Assembly: GCF_029623395.1 (NCBI RefSeq)
Contig: NZ_JAPYKK010000002.1
Coordinates: 1 to 64,000 of the forward strand
Direction: 5' to 3'
From: Sphingomonas echinoides
GTDB taxonomy: Bacteria; Pseudomonadota; Alphaproteobacteria; Sphingomonadales; Sphingomonadaceae
Length of the DNA stretch: 64,000 nt
This document shows positions 8,206-16,970 of this stretch, in pieces. A program made the position numbers and the translations under genes. Positions within the stretch are counted from its first letter, which is position 1, and each line of letters begins with the position of its first letter. The notes under the pieces are model-generated. The model had not been told where the DNA came from. It made no database searches and worked only from the letters and a program-made list of their open reading frames with translations.

Positions 8206-8628
8206 ATGGAATTCGGCCGCCTCAACCATGTCGGCGTGGCGACGCCATCGATCGAGAAGTCGATCGCCGTCTACCGCGACCTGATGGGCGCGACGCGGAT
8301 CGGCGAACCGTTCGATCTCCCCGCGCAAGGCGTGAAGGTGTGCTTCATCGACACCCCCAACACGCAGATCGAGCTGATCGAGCCGTATGACGACAGCTCG
8401 CCGATCGCGGGGTTCCTCCGCAAGAACCCGGCGGGCGGGCAGCACCACGTCTGCTTCGAAGTCCCCGATATCCACGTCGCGGTGGCCGACCTGAAGGCGA
8501 AGGGCGCGACGATTCTCGGCGAACCCCGCATCGGCGCGCATGGCACGCCGATCGTCTTCGTCCACCCGCGCGACATGGGGGGCGTGCTGGTCGAACTGAT
8601 GGAAACGCCCTCCGGCAACCACGGCTGA
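8206..8628 (+). CDS. mce: Methylmalonyl-CoA epimerase
   Basis: A 140-residue VOC-fold enzyme that interconverts (R)- and (S)-methylmalonyl-CoA in propionyl-CoA catabolism. The typical pattern is complete: LNHVGVATPSIEKSIAVYRD at residues 6-25, the ligand-bearing IELIEPYDDSSPIAGFL, GGQHHVCFEVPDI, and the end HPRDMGGVLVELME. Metal ligands correspond to the His of NHVG, the His of HHVCFE and the Glu of LVELME. I chose the ATG at 8206; a GTG directly before it at 8203 is the alternative. It follows the secreted hypothetical gene by 4 nt. Confidence 0.93.
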   Translation: MEFGRLNHVGVATPSIEKSIAVYRDLMGATRIGEPFDLPAQGVKVCFIDTPNTQIELIEPYDDSSPIAGFLRKNPAGGQHHVCFEVPDIHVAVADLKAKGATILGEPRIGAHGTPIVFVHPRDMGGVLVELMETPSGNHG

Positions 8629-8668
8629 CGGCTTGCGCCGCGCGTCCCCAGCCGGCCGCCCCCCCCAT

Positions 8669-8761
8669 CCGTCATCCTGAACGCGTTTCAGGATCCAGCC
8701 CTCCGCGAGTCCGGACCGTGCCTGTTGCGCAGTGGATGCTGAAACGAGTTCAGCATGACGG
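8669..8761. repeat. Paired REP hairpins (REPIN-like)
   Basis: Two 29-nt arms at 8669-8697 and 8733-8761 are inverted copies differing at three positions. Each arm is itself a hairpin (ATCCTGAA/TTCAGGAT on the left; ATGCTGAA/TTCAGCAT on the right), and two of the three differences are compensatory. It lies in the gap between mce and infA. The nested layout matches REPIN-type mobile repeats; it may also act as a transcript end. Confidence 0.7.
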
Positions 8762-8898
8762 CAGCTGTGGGGGGGTGACGATCAAACCTTCGGACTGGGA
8801 GCATCATGTCGGCGTCTTGAACCCCCACGCTTCCCTTTTGGCGCGCCTTCGGCTAAGGGCCGCGTTCTGATATTTCCCCGACATTGCTAGAGGTTTGT

Positions 8899-9117
8899 TT
8901 GGCCAAGGAAGAACTGCTCGAAATGCGTGGACAGGTGGTGGAGCTTCTCCCCAACGCCATGTTCCGCGTAAAGCTCGAAAACGACCACGAAATTCTCGGC
9001 CACACCGCCGGCAAGATGCGCAAGAACCGGATTCGCGTCCTGGTCGGCGATGAAGTGCTGGTCGAATTGACGCCGTATGATCTCACCAAGGGTCGCATCA
9101 CCTATCGCTTCAAGTAA
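8899..9117 (+). CDS. infA: Translation initiation factor IF-1
   Basis: A 72-residue S1/OB-fold protein that blocks the ribosomal A site during initiation. The sequence ([19 protein letters not shown] to [10 protein letters not shown]) is a near-invariant alphaproteobacterial IF-1. The start is TTG at 8899: this gives the standard 72-residue length, and AGAGG at 8889-8893 lies 5 nt upstream. An in-frame TTG at 8884 would add five residues foreign to the family. A TTG start on this gene is unusual for a highly expressed protein and may set its level. It is followed by maf after 43 nt. Confidence 0.96.
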   Translation: MAKEELLEMRGQVVELLPNAMFRVKLENDHEILGHTAGKMRKNRIRVLVGDEVLVELTPYDLTKGRITYRFK

Positions 9118-9160
9118 CGGGCCCGCTTCTCCAGGCGGAACCGCCCGGGAAGACACTGCC

Positions 9161-9730
9161 ATGACGCTCGTTCTTGCCTCCGCTTCGCCGCGCCGCCGCG
9201 ATCTGCTCGCGCGGCTCGGGGTGACGCCCGCGCGCATCGCGGCACCCGACATCGACGAAAGCCCGCTCAAGGCCGAGCCGCCCCGTGTCTATGTCGAGCG
9301 GATCGCCGCCGCCAAGGCGCGCGCGGTGGAGCGTGCGCCGGGCGAGGTTATTCTGTCGGGCGACACCACCATCGCGCTCGGGCGCCGGATCCTCGGCAAG
9401 GCCGACGACGATGCCACGGTGCGCACGATGCTCGCCGCGCTGTCCGGCCGCCGCCATCATTGCCTGACCGCGGTCTGCGTGATCGACGCGACCGGCAAGC
9501 TGCGCGCGCGCCTTTCTGACACGATCGTCGCGTTCAAGCCGCTCTCCCCCGCCGAGATCGATGCGTATGTCGCGTGCGGCGAGGGTCTGGGCAAGGCGGG
9601 CGGCTATGCGATCCAAGGCCGCGCGGAAGCGTTCGTGCGGTTCCTGTCCGGCTCGCATTCTGGCGTCATCGGCCTGCCGCTGTTCGAAACGCGCGCGCTG
9701 CTGCTTGCGGCGGGTGTGCCGCTTGGCTGA
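9161..9730 (+). CDS. maf: Maf-like nucleotide pyrophosphatase
   Basis: A 189-residue Maf/YhdE-type nucleoside triphosphate pyrophosphatase, which hydrolyses canonical or modified NTPs to NMP and PPi and is linked to cell division arrest. Signature segments are LASASPRRRDLLARLG (residues 4-19), the acidic PDIDES, ILSGDTTIAL with the catalytic Asp, and GKAGGYAIQG near 145-154. I took the ATG at 9161 because homology starts there; the frame is open upstream into infA. Its stop overlaps the TTG start of the next gene. Confidence 0.93.
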   Translation: MTLVLASASPRRRDLLARLGVTPARIAAPDIDESPLKAEPPRVYVERIAAAKARAVERAPGEVILSGDTTIALGRRILGKADDDATVRTMLAALSGRRHHCLTAVCVIDATGKLRARLSDTIVAFKPLSPAEIDAYVACGEGLGKAGGYAIQGRAEAFVRFLSGSHSGVIGLPLFETRALLLAAGVPLG

Positions 9731-10679
9731 ATGGCTCCACGAGGCCGGGATCGGCGAGACCCGTGCCGCGCTGGTGGTGGACGGCGCGATCGTCGAAGCC
9801 CGAATCGAGCTTGATCGCCCCGGCCCGCGACTCGGCGCGGTCTTCCCCGCCCGACTGATCGAAATCACCGTCAAAGGCCGCGAAGGGCGAGTCGCCTTCG
9901 ACGGCGGCGAGGCGATGATCGCGCCGCTCCCCCCCGGCATCACGCAAGGCGCCACGCTGACGGTCGAACTGACCCGCGAGGCGATCCCCGAGGGCAGGCG
10001 CACCAAGCTCCCGCGCGTAGCCCCCGCCGAAGGCCCCCCGCGCGATGGCCCCGACCTGCTCACGCGAATCACCGCAAGCGGCATCCCCGTTCGCACGCTC
10101 CACGCGCACGAACCCGATGCGCTCGAGGCGGCGGGCTGGTCCGAGGGACTCGAGGAAGCGATGACTGGCGACATCGTCTTCTACGGGTCGGTCGGTGGTG
10201 CGCTCCGGATGAGCCCCACGCCCGCGATGACGCTGTTCGACGTCGACGGCTATCCCCCGCTCGAACCGCTTGCACTTGCGGCGGCGAAAGCGGTCGCGGC
10301 GGCGATCGTGCGGATGGATATCGGCGGATCGATCGGAATCGACTTCCCGACGATCACCGGCAAGGCGGCGCGCGCCGCGGTCGATGCAGCGATCGACGCG
10401 GGCCTCCCGCAGCCGTTCGACCGGACCGCGATGAACGGCTTCGGCTTCGTCCAGATCATCCGCCGCCGCCCGCGCGCATCGCTCCCCGAACTCCTCCGCG
10501 CCGATCCTGCCGCCGCCGAAGCCCGCGCGTTGCTCCGGCGAATCGAGCGCACCCCGCCCCCGGCCCCGGCGAATCACCGCGTCAGTCCGCGCGTTCACGC
10601 GGCGCTCCGCGCCAACCCCGCCTGGACCGCTGCGCTGGCGCAGCGTACCGGCGTCACCCCGATCTTCGAAAGCGCCTGA
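9723..10679 (+). CDS. RNase E/G-like ribonuclease
   Basis: A 318-residue protein resembling the catalytic core of RNase E/G without a separate S1 or C-terminal scaffold. It keeps a metal-binding pair: FDVDG near residue 177 and GGSIGIDFPTI near 200-210, equivalent to the two catalytic aspartates of RNase E. The product should cut single-stranded RNA for rRNA/mRNA maturation. The TTG start at 9723 sits inside the last codons of maf (TTGGCTGA), and the first ATG is far downstream, so translation is probably coupled. It ends in a 1-2 nt overlap with yacG. The maf-RNase-yacG order is common in alphaproteobacteria. Confidence 0.85.
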   Translation: MAEWLHEAGIGETRAALVVDGAIVEARIELDRPGPRLGAVFPARLIEITVKGREGRVAFDGGEAMIAPLPPGITQGATLTVELTREAIPEGRRTKLPRVAPAEGPPRDGPDLLTRITASGIPVRTLHAHEPDALEAAGWSEGLEEAMTGDIVFYGSVGGALRMSPTPAMTLFDVDGYPPLEPLALAAAKAVAAAIVRMDIGGSIGIDFPTITGKAARAAVDAAIDAGLPQPFDRTAMNGFGFVQIIRRRPRASLPELLRADPAAAEARALLRRIERTPPPAPANHRVSPRVHAALRANPAWTAALAQRTGVTPIFESA

Positions 10680-10864
10680 TGCCCCGCAACAAACCCTGTC
10701 CGCTCTGCGGCAAACCCCTGTCGCAGGCGCACGCCCCCTTCTGCAGCCAGGGCTGTCGCGACCGCGACCTGCTGCAATGGTTGGGCGAAGGTTATGCAAT
10801 TCCTGTGACGACTCCGCCCGGAGATGAAGAAGACGGGCTAGACAGCACGAAATCTCCCGACTAA
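10679..10864 (+). CDS. yacG: DNA gyrase inhibitor / zinc protein YacG
   Basis: A 61-residue zinc-ribbon protein; the E. coli homologue binds GyrB and inhibits gyrase. The four-cysteine site is CPLCGKPL (C8, C11) and CSQGCRDRDL (two cysteines four apart), followed by the conserved LLQWLGEGY. The C-terminus is acidic. The start overlaps the RNase stop as TGATG. The tRNA-Phe gene follows after 41 nt. Confidence 0.92.
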   Translation: MPRNKPCPLCGKPLSQAHAPFCSQGCRDRDLLQWLGEGYAIPVTTPPGDEEDGLDSTKSPD

Positions 10865-10905
10865 GAGGCCGCTTCCCAGACGGCCCCAGCGGGGTCGCCC
10901 GGTGT

Positions 10906-10981
10906 GCCCGAGTAGCTCAGTTGGTAGAGCATGCGACTGAAAATCGCAGTGTCGGTGGTTCGAATCCGCCCTCGGGCACCA
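10906..10981 (+). tRNA. tRNA-Phe (GAA)
   Basis: A 76-nt cloverleaf. The acceptor arms GCCCGAG and CTCGGGC pair fully, followed by A73 and an encoded CCA. The D arm is GCTC-AGTTGGTA-GAGC, the anticodon loop is CTGAAAA with GAA at its centre on the stem TGCGA/TCGCA, and the T arm has GGTTCGAATCC. Confidence 0.97.
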
Positions 10982-11010
10982 TTCCTTTATAGCGCGAATG
11001 GACCCCCTCC

Positions 11011-11772
11011 ATGACCGAGACCAAGCGTACCGCCTTCATCACTGGCGGGACCGCCGGGATCGGTGCGGCAGCGGTCCATGCCTTCGCCGCCGCCGGATGG
11101 CGCGTCGTCACCACCGGGCGTCGCGCGGATCGTCTCGACAAACTGACCGAAGCGCTCGGCGCGGACACCGTTCACACGCTTGCCTTCGACATTCGCGACA
11201 AGGCCGCGCTTGAGAAAGCGATCGCCGGATTGCCCGCCGATTTCGCCGACATCGACCTGCTCATCAACAACGCCGGTCTCGCGCTCGGCACGTCGCCCGC
11301 TAACGAAGCGAAACTCGACGACTGGCAGACGATGATCGACACCAACATCACCGCGCTGGTCACCGTCACGCGGCTGCTGCTGCCGGGGATCGTCGCGCGC
11401 AAAGGCGCGATCATCAACCTGTCGTCGGTTGCGGCGACCTACCCTTATGCCGGCGGCAATGTGTACGGCGGGACCAAGGCGTTCGTCCGCCAGTTCAGCC
11501 TGGGTCTCCGCGCCGACCTGCACGGCAAGGGCGTCCGCGTCACGTCGATCGAACCGGGCATGGTCGAGACCGAATTCACCACCGTCCGCACCGGCGGCGA
11601 CCAGGCCGCGTCGGACAAGCTCTACGGCGGCGTCAACCCGATGACCGCCGAGGACATTGCCGCCACCATGCTGTGGGTCGCCGAACAGCCGAAGCACCTC
11701 AACATCAACACGCTCGAGCTGATGCCGGTCAACCAGTCGTTCGCCGGGTTCGCGGTCGCGCGCGAGGGGTAA
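11011..11772 (+). CDS. SDR family NAD(P)-dependent oxidoreductase (YdfG-like)
   Basis: A 253-residue short-chain dehydrogenase close to the YdfG/3-hydroxy-acid dehydrogenase type, which oxidises L-allo-threonine, serine or 3-hydroxypropionate with NADP. Cofactor motif TGGTAGIG is at residues 11-18, NNAG near 90-93, catalytic Ser in INLSSVAA and YGGTK near 153-157. GRRADRL after beta-2 favours NADP because of the paired arginines. The C-terminal NTLELMPVNQSFAGFAV is typical of YdfG-like enzymes. It stands alone after tRNA-Phe. Confidence 0.9.
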   Translation: MTETKRTAFITGGTAGIGAAAVHAFAAAGWRVVTTGRRADRLDKLTEALGADTVHTLAFDIRDKAALEKAIAGLPADFADIDLLINNAGLALGTSPANEAKLDDWQTMIDTNITALVTVTRLLLPGIVARKGAIINLSSVAATYPYAGGNVYGGTKAFVRQFSLGLRADLHGKGVRVTSIEPGMVETEFTTVRTGGDQAASDKLYGGVNPMTAEDIAATMLWVAEQPKHLNINTLELMPVNQSFAGFAVAREG

Positions 11773-11867
11773 CCGCGTCGGGGGCGCGCAACGGGGGGAG
11801 CGTAACGGGTTTTTAGGAGGCTTCGGGGCACAAGCCGCCGGGACATTCCCAGCCCAGGCGCCCCTCG

Positions 11868-14342
11868 ATGCAGCGTTATCCCCTGATCGCCCCCAACCCC
11901 CCGCGCCTCAGCGAACACCGCACGGCCCTGCAGCGCGTCGAGGCGTCGGGCGTGTTCAGCAACAACGGTCCCGAAGTTCGCGCATTCGAACAGGATGCGA
12001 CCGCACAATTGTTCGGCGGGCAAGGTGCGACGCTGGCCGTCGTCAACGCCACGATCGGGCTGATGGTCGCGCTGCGCGAGGCGGTCGGCGAGCAGCCGGA
12101 CGGGCGCTACGCGCTGATGCCCGCGCTGACCTTCGCCGCGACCGCACAGGCGGCAATCTGGGCCGGGCTGACCCCGCTGATCTGCGACATCGACCCGGCG
12201 GACTGGACCGCGAACGCGGCGCAGGAAGAACGCCTGCTCGCCGAACATGGCGACCGGATCGCGGTGCTGCTGCCGTACGCGACCTTCGGCACGGCGATCG
12301 ATCTCGACCGCTATGCCTGGCTGCAACGGCAGACCGGCGTCGGCGTGGTGATCGATGCCGCCGCGTCGCTCGGCACGATCGACGACTCGGGAATGGGTTT
12401 CGGCGCGGACGCGCCGTTCGCGGTGGTGCATTCGATGCACGCCACCAAGACCTTCGCGGTCGCCGAGGGCGGGCTGATCCATTCGGGCGACGCACGGCTG
12501 ATCGCACGCCTCCGTGCGATGGCCAATTTCGGGTTCGAGGCGGGACGCAGCGCGACGCTCGATGGCCTGAACGCCAAGCTGCCCGAGGTCATCGCGGTGA
12601 TGGCACGCACCAAGCTCGCCGAGATCGACGCGATCTGCGACCACCGCGCCGCGCTCGAGGCGGCGTACCGCGAGCAGCTCGTCGGCGTCTCCTTCCAGCA
12701 AGCGACCGGTCGGCGTCGCGCGAGCCAGTTCATGCCGATCCTGCTGCCCGAGCATCTCGCGCACCGTCGCGATTCGATCGCCGCCGCGATCGAGGCCGCG
12801 GGAGTCGGTGTCGGTCGCTATTTCAGCCCGCATCTCGGCGAACAGCCGTTGTTCCAGCGCCGCGCGACCTTCCTGCCGACCCCGGTCGCCGATTCGGTCG
12901 GCGCACGCTCGCTGTCGCTCCCCGTCACCGATGCGATGGGGATCGACGACGTCGCGGAGATCGTCGAACGCATCCACCGCGTGCTGGCGGCGGAGGACCG
13001 CGTCCCCGCCCGCCCGCGTGCCCCGGCGATCGCATCGATGCTGGTCGTCGGCGGCGGCCCGGCCGGCACCGCGATGCTGACCGCGGCGAGCAAGCGCGGA
13101 CGCCTCGCCGACCTCGCGGCATCGGGGCTGATCGTCGCCGAACGCGGCGATTCGCTCGGCGAGGGGCGGATCGGGCGGTACGGCATCACGTCGGACAGCA
13201 CCGCCGAAACCTTCCTGAGCGCGGTGAAGGACAATCCGCATCCCGAGATCGCCGCGCTGACGGATCATCCCGCGGGGCGTGCGGTCGCGCGGCACATCGG
13301 TGCGCTTGGCGTGCCGCTGGTCGAGGCCGGCCCGTTCGTCCGCGCGACGGGGGAACGGCTGCACGGCCTGGTTGGGCGGCATGGCGGAACCGTGTTGACC
13401 GGGCATGACGTGCTGTCGACGACGCGCACATCCACCGGCCTGTGGTCGAGCCGGATGCGCCGGATCGCCGACGGCGTGGAGTTCGATCAACTCTCGCAAT
13501 CGGTCGTGATCGCGACGGGCGGGCATCAACCGCTCGACCGGCTCGCGGCGCAGCAGGTCGGCGGTGTGTCGCTCGTCAGCGAAGTCGGCGATCGGCTGAT
13601 GCAGTCGGACGAAGCGCTCGCGCTCGGCGGCCCCGCCAAGATCATCGATCTGCTGTCGCGCAAGCGCAATCCGCGGATCGTCATCATCGGCGGATCGACC
13701 AGCGCGCTCGCGACGACGGTGCTCCTGCTCAAGACCGCCGCGATCCCGTTCGGCGCGGAAGCGATCACGTTGCTCCACCGCCGCCCGCTGCGCCCCTTCT
13801 ATCCCACCCCCGAAGCGGCGCGCGCGGACGGGTTCACCGATTTCGGCCCGGACGACATCTGTCCGGTCAGCGGCTTCGTCTATCGGCTCGCCGGGTTCCG
13901 GCTGGAGGCGCGCGAACTGGTCCTGCGGATGCTCCGCGTCGATGGTCGTGCGCCGGATCCGCGCGTCGTGGCGCACCGCGTCGCGGGCAACGACGATCCG
14001 TTCGTGCGGACGCGGCTGGCGGAAGCGGATCTGGTGATCGCCGCGCTCGGCTATCGTCCGCGCGCGCTCGACGTCCGCGACAGCGACGGCAGCGCGATCG
14101 CGCTCGCCGCGCAGGACGGACGCGCGATGGTCGACCGGCATTGCCGGGTGGTCGCCGCCGATGGCGCCGCGATCCCGGGGCTGTACGGCATCGGGCTCGC
14201 CGCCGGGTTCGTGCCCTGGGGGCATCTGGGCGGGGAAGCGAGCTTCTCGGGGCAGGCGAACGGCCTGTGGCAATGGCAGAACGACGTCGGCGCGATGATC
14301 GTCGATCAGGTGCTCGGCGGCGCGGTGCGCGCGGTCGCATGA
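11868..14342 (+). CDS. DegT/DnrJ-type aminotransferase fused to a FAD/NAD(P) oxidoreductase
   Basis: An 824-residue two-enzyme protein. Residues 1 to about 375 are a DegT/DnrJ/EryC1/StrS sugar aminotransferase with the PLP lysine K194 in HSMHATKTFAVAEGG and the early NNGPEVRAFEQ. Residues about 390-824 are a flavin oxidoreductase with VVGGGPAGTAML near 393, a second nucleotide-binding IVIIGGSTSALATT near 604, and a closing GLYGIGLAAGF-type FAD end; it recalls lysine/ornithine N-oxygenases. No ribosome site precedes the ATG at 13038, so the fusion looks genuine. Its stop overlaps the GT2 start by 3 nt. A modified amino sugar for a cell-surface glycan is a reasonable inference; the true substrate is unknown. 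Confidence 0.75.
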   Translation: MQRYPLIAPNPPRLSEHRTALQRVEASGVFSNNGPEVRAFEQDATAQLFGGQGATLAVVNATIGLMVALREAVGEQPDGRYALMPALTFAATAQAAIWAGLTPLICDIDPADWTANAAQEERLLAEHGDRIAVLLPYATFGTAIDLDRYAWLQRQTGVGVVIDAAASLGTIDDSGMGFGADAPFAVVHSMHATKTFAVAEGGLIHSGDARLIARLRAMANFGFEAGRSATLDGLNAKLPEVIAVMARTKLAEIDAICDHRAALEAAYREQLVGVSFQQATGRRRASQFMPILLPEHLAHRRDSIAAAIEAAGVGVGRYFSPHLGEQPLFQRRATFLPTPVADSVGARSLSLPVTDAMGIDDVAEIVERIHRVLAAEDRVPARPRAPAIASMLVVGGGPAGTAMLTAASKRGRLADLAASGLIVAERGDSLGEGRIGRYGITSDSTAETFLSAVKDNPHPEIAALTDHPAGRAVARHIGALGVPLVEAGPFVRATGERLHGLVGRHGGTVLTGHDVLSTTRTSTGLWSSRMRRIADGVEFDQLSQSVVIATGGHQPLDRLAAQQVGGVSLVSEVGDRLMQSDEALALGGPAKIIDLLSRKRNPRIVIIGGSTSALATTVLLLKTAAIPFGAEAITLLHRRPLRPFYPTPEAARADGFTDFGPDDICPVSGFVYRLAGFRLEARELVLRMLRVDGRAPDPRVVAHRVAGNDDPFVRTRLAEADLVIAALGYRPRALDVRDSDGSAIALAAQDGRAMVDRHCRVVAADGAAIPGLYGIGLAAGFVPWGHLGGEASFSGQANGLWQWQNDVGAMIVDQVLGGAVRAVA

Positions 14343-15424
14343 CGTTTCTCACCACCCCCGACCCCGTCGTCAGCGTCATCATCCCGACCTACAACGGGTC
14401 CGCGCTGGTCGCGGAGACGATCGCGTCGTTGCAGGCGCAGACGCTCGCCGATTTCGAGGTGATCGTGATCGACGATTGCTCGACCGACGATACGGTCGCA
14501 GTCGTCGCCGCGATCGACGATCCGCGCATCCGCCTGATCCGCGCCGAGCGCAATCGCGGCGTCGTGCTGACGCGCAACGCGGGCTTCGCGCTCGCGCGCG
14601 GGCGCTGCATCGCGGCGCTCGACCAGGATGATCTGTGCCACCCCGAGCGGTTCGCGCGGCAGGTCGCGTATCTCGACATGCATCCCGCGGTCGCCTTGGT
14701 GGGCACCGCCGCCAACGTGTTGCAGGACGGCGTGATCCTGCCCTCCCCGCTCGCGCCGGTGTCGACGCCAGCGCTGATCGCGTGGTTGTTGCAGATCGAG
14801 AACCCGCTGGTCTGGTCCTCGGTGATGATCCGCACCGATGCGGCGCGCCGGCTCGATCCGTTCAACCGGCCCGAGCTGCTCTATGCCGAGGATTTCGATC
14901 TCTACCACCGCATCCTGCCGATCGGCGGGGTCGCGCGGATCGACGCCGAGCTGCTCACCTATCGCCGCCACGCCGCCGGCGCGTCGCAGCGCCAGGCGAC
15001 CGCGATGCGCGACAGTGCCACGCGCGTGCTTGCGGGCGTCTATGCCGCACGCTTCGGGGACGTCGCGGCAGACACGGCGGCGCTGATCGTCGCGCATGTA
15101 ATGGCGCACCAGCCCGTCCCCGATCGCGCCACGCTGGAGCGCGTCGGCGCGGCGCTGGTCACGTTGCAGGAGGACTTCATGGCAACGCACCGTCCGGATC
15201 GCGAAAACGCCAAGCTGATCCGCTGGGAAACCGCGCGGCGCTGGGCGCGGATCGGGCGTGCAGGCTTGCGCACCGGCGGATTGCGGCTGGGGGATGCGAC
15301 CGGCGTGCGACCCGACCACCTCGGGCTCGGCTATGCCGGGATCGAGGATCTGGTGCTGTCGCGGCTGGTCGGCACCGTGCGCGGGGTACAGCGCCGCCGC
15401 GCCGCACGCGCCGCGAAGATCTGA
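14339..15424 (+). CDS. Glycosyltransferase family 2 protein
   Basis: A 361-residue GT-A fold glycosyltransferase. The nucleotide-sugar binding start VSVIIPTYNGSALVAETIAS (residues 11-30), DDCSTDDT near 44-51 and the DxD-like LDQDDLCHPERF near 94-105 are clear, with a ED-containing acceptor region (LYAEDFDLYHRI) near 183. The last 100 residues are arginine-rich and unassigned. The ATG at 14339 overlaps the fusion-gene stop as ATGA, so it probably uses or acts beside the modified sugar made by that protein. The frame upstream of this ATG lies within the fusion gene. Confidence 0.87.
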   Translation: MTFLTTPDPVVSVIIPTYNGSALVAETIASLQAQTLADFEVIVIDDCSTDDTVAVVAAIDDPRIRLIRAERNRGVVLTRNAGFALARGRCIAALDQDDLCHPERFARQVAYLDMHPAVALVGTAANVLQDGVILPSPLAPVSTPALIAWLLQIENPLVWSSVMIRTDAARRLDPFNRPELLYAEDFDLYHRILPIGGVARIDAELLTYRRHAAGASQRQATAMRDSATRVLAGVYAARFGDVAADTAALIVAHVMAHQPVPDRATLERVGAALVTLQEDFMATHRPDRENAKLIRWETARRWARIGRAGLRTGGLRLGDATGVRPDHLGLGYAGIEDLVLSRLVGTVRGVQRRRAARAAKI

Positions 15425-15428
15425 GGCC

Positions 15429-16043
15429 TCACACGCCGCCGCCGCGCGCCTCCATCCGGCCCCGCTCGGACAGGCTGCGGAACGTCAGCGACCAACGCGT
15501 CGCCTCGATCGGCGCGATGCTGTGCTCCCACGCCCAGCGCGCTTCGCCCGACAGGTGATAGATCGAGCGCGGCGCGAGCGGTTGCGCCTCGCGCCGATAC
15601 GTAGCGCGCCCCCCACGTTCGCCGTCCCGCAACCGGAACCGCATCGTCGCGGGCGCGCCGAGCGATAAGCCGACGACATGCTCGAACATCGGGCGATCGC
15701 GATGCCACCCGATCCCCGCGCCCGGATCGTACCGGATCAGCAGCCCCTGGACGAGCGCGTCGGGCGCCAGCCCGGCAAACGCCGCCGCCCGCGCGCGGAT
15801 CGGCAACAACACGTCCGGAATGGGCGCGACCGGAGTGAAACTCCCCCGCTCGAAATCATAATGCCAGCCGTACGATGCGGTGAGCCGCTTGCCGAGCCAC
15901 TGCTGGAAGCGGAACGGCGTCAGGTCCGCGGCCTCGATCGTCGCGATCACCGTTTGCTCTTCCGCCGGGGACAGAAACGCCTCGGCAGCGGTCAGTCCGG
16001 CTGGGGCGGGCGTGGCGAACAGGTCGGTCTGGTGAAAAGCCAT
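15429..16043 (-). CDS. alkB: AlkB-type 2-oxoglutarate/Fe(II) dioxygenase
   Basis: A 204-residue AlkB homologue that should demethylate alkylated nucleic acid bases by oxidation. The iron site HxD is GWHRDRP near residue 137, the distal His is in WEHSI near 187, and the 2-oxoglutarate arginine pattern is RWSLTFRSL near 197. YDPGAGIGWH preceding the HxD is characteristic. I chose the ATG at 16043 (MAFHQTDLFA); the upstream open frame runs through a non-coding-looking stretch. It is convergent with the GT2 gene, with 4 nt between stops. Confidence 0.88.
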   Translation of the reverse strand: MAFHQTDLFATPAPAGLTAAEAFLSPAEEQTVIATIEAADLTPFRFQQWLGKRLTASYGWHYDFERGSFTPVAPIPDVLLPIRARAAAFAGLAPDALVQGLLIRYDPGAGIGWHRDRPMFEHVVGLSLGAPATMRFRLRDGERGGRATYRREAQPLAPRSIYHLSGEARWAWEHSIAPIEATRWSLTFRSLSERGRMEARGGGV

Positions 16044-16279
16044 CGACCCGATATAGCGACGCGCGCCGTCGGCCCAATGCCGGAAATCCGCCCGATTCCA
16101 GCACCGACTCCGGCCTGACGCCCCGTCCAGCGGCGCGATTCGGCTCGGCCGAACCGCCGCTTTGCGACGAACCGCCCAAGTCACGGGACGGAAACCGTCT
16201 CGAACGGGGATCGAACCCCGCCGATTAAGACACTGATACCCATTTATATGGTAAAGCAGAGCCATCAACGACGAGGGAC

Positions 16280-16957
16280 ATGTTCCAAACCGTGCAAGAT
16301 CAGTCACTTACCATTTCACGTCGCGCATTTGCGGGCTCCGCCCTGGCAATGCTCGGCGCTTCGACCATCGTCCCGGCCCGTGCGCAGGCGCCCGTTTTCG
16401 GCCGTCCGATGGCTCCCGCAACGATCCAGCCACTCGCCTCGACGCGAGTCGTCCGCCCCGAATTGCTCCGCCACGCGCTGGCCGCGCTGCAGCGCCACGG
16501 GTCGCAAATTCCGCACCATGACCGCATCGCGATCGCGGACTTTTCGCTCTCCTCCGCGCAGCCGCGGTTCTATCTGGTCGACATGGCCAATGGCATGGCG
16601 ACGACGCTGCTCGTCACCCACGGCAGCGGCAGCGATCCGTCGCACACCGGCTATCTGCAGCGCTTCTCGAACAACGAGGGGTCGAACGCTTCGAGCGAAG
16701 GCGCGTTCGTCGCGTCGGACTATTACGTCGGCAAACATGGTCGGTCGCAACGGCTGATCGGGCTGGATGCCACCAACTACCGAGCGTTGCAGCGCGCGCT
16801 GGTGGTGCATTCGGCCTGGTATGCCGATCCGGAGATGGTCCGCACGCACGGCCAGCTCGGCCGCAGCCAGGGGTGTTTCGCGGTCAGCGAAGGCGATCTC
16901 GACCAGGTCTTCGCGCGGCTCGGCCAAGGCCGGATGATCTATTCCGCCAAGGTCTGA
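16280..16957 (+). CDS. Tat-exported murein L,D-transpeptidase family protein
   Basis: A 225-residue protein of the YkuD_2 (murein L,D-transpeptidase catalytic domain family) group, acting on peptidoglycan in the periplasm. A twin-arginine signal SRRAFAGSALAML is followed by a cleavage-like ARA-QA near residue 37. The catalytic region is VVHSAWY then GRSQGCFAVSEGD near 190-205, with the active Cys in S-x-GC and upstream His. A hairpin terminator lies 13 nt after the stop. Confidence 0.85.
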   Translation: MFQTVQDQSLTISRRAFAGSALAMLGASTIVPARAQAPVFGRPMAPATIQPLASTRVVRPELLRHALAALQRHGSQIPHHDRIAIADFSLSSAQPRFYLVDMANGMATTLLVTHGSGSDPSHTGYLQRFSNNEGSNASSEGAFVASDYYVGKHGRSQRLIGLDATNYRALQRALVVHSAWYADPEMVRTHGQLGRSQGCFAVSEGDLDQVFARLGQGRMIYSAKV

Positions 16958-16970
16958 GACTACCCCCTGC

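Noticed and set aside
13038..14342. Separate gene for the flavin oxidoreductase starting at ATG 13038
   Set aside because: No ribosome site precedes that ATG and the frame is continuous with the aminotransferase, so a fusion is the simpler reading.
16185..16260. Possible tRNA remnant on the minus strand (GGGGTTCGATCCCC near 16206-16222)
   Set aside because: It looks like a T arm, but a 7-nt loop leaves only three base pairs, no matching acceptor or D arm could be drawn, and no CCA follows.
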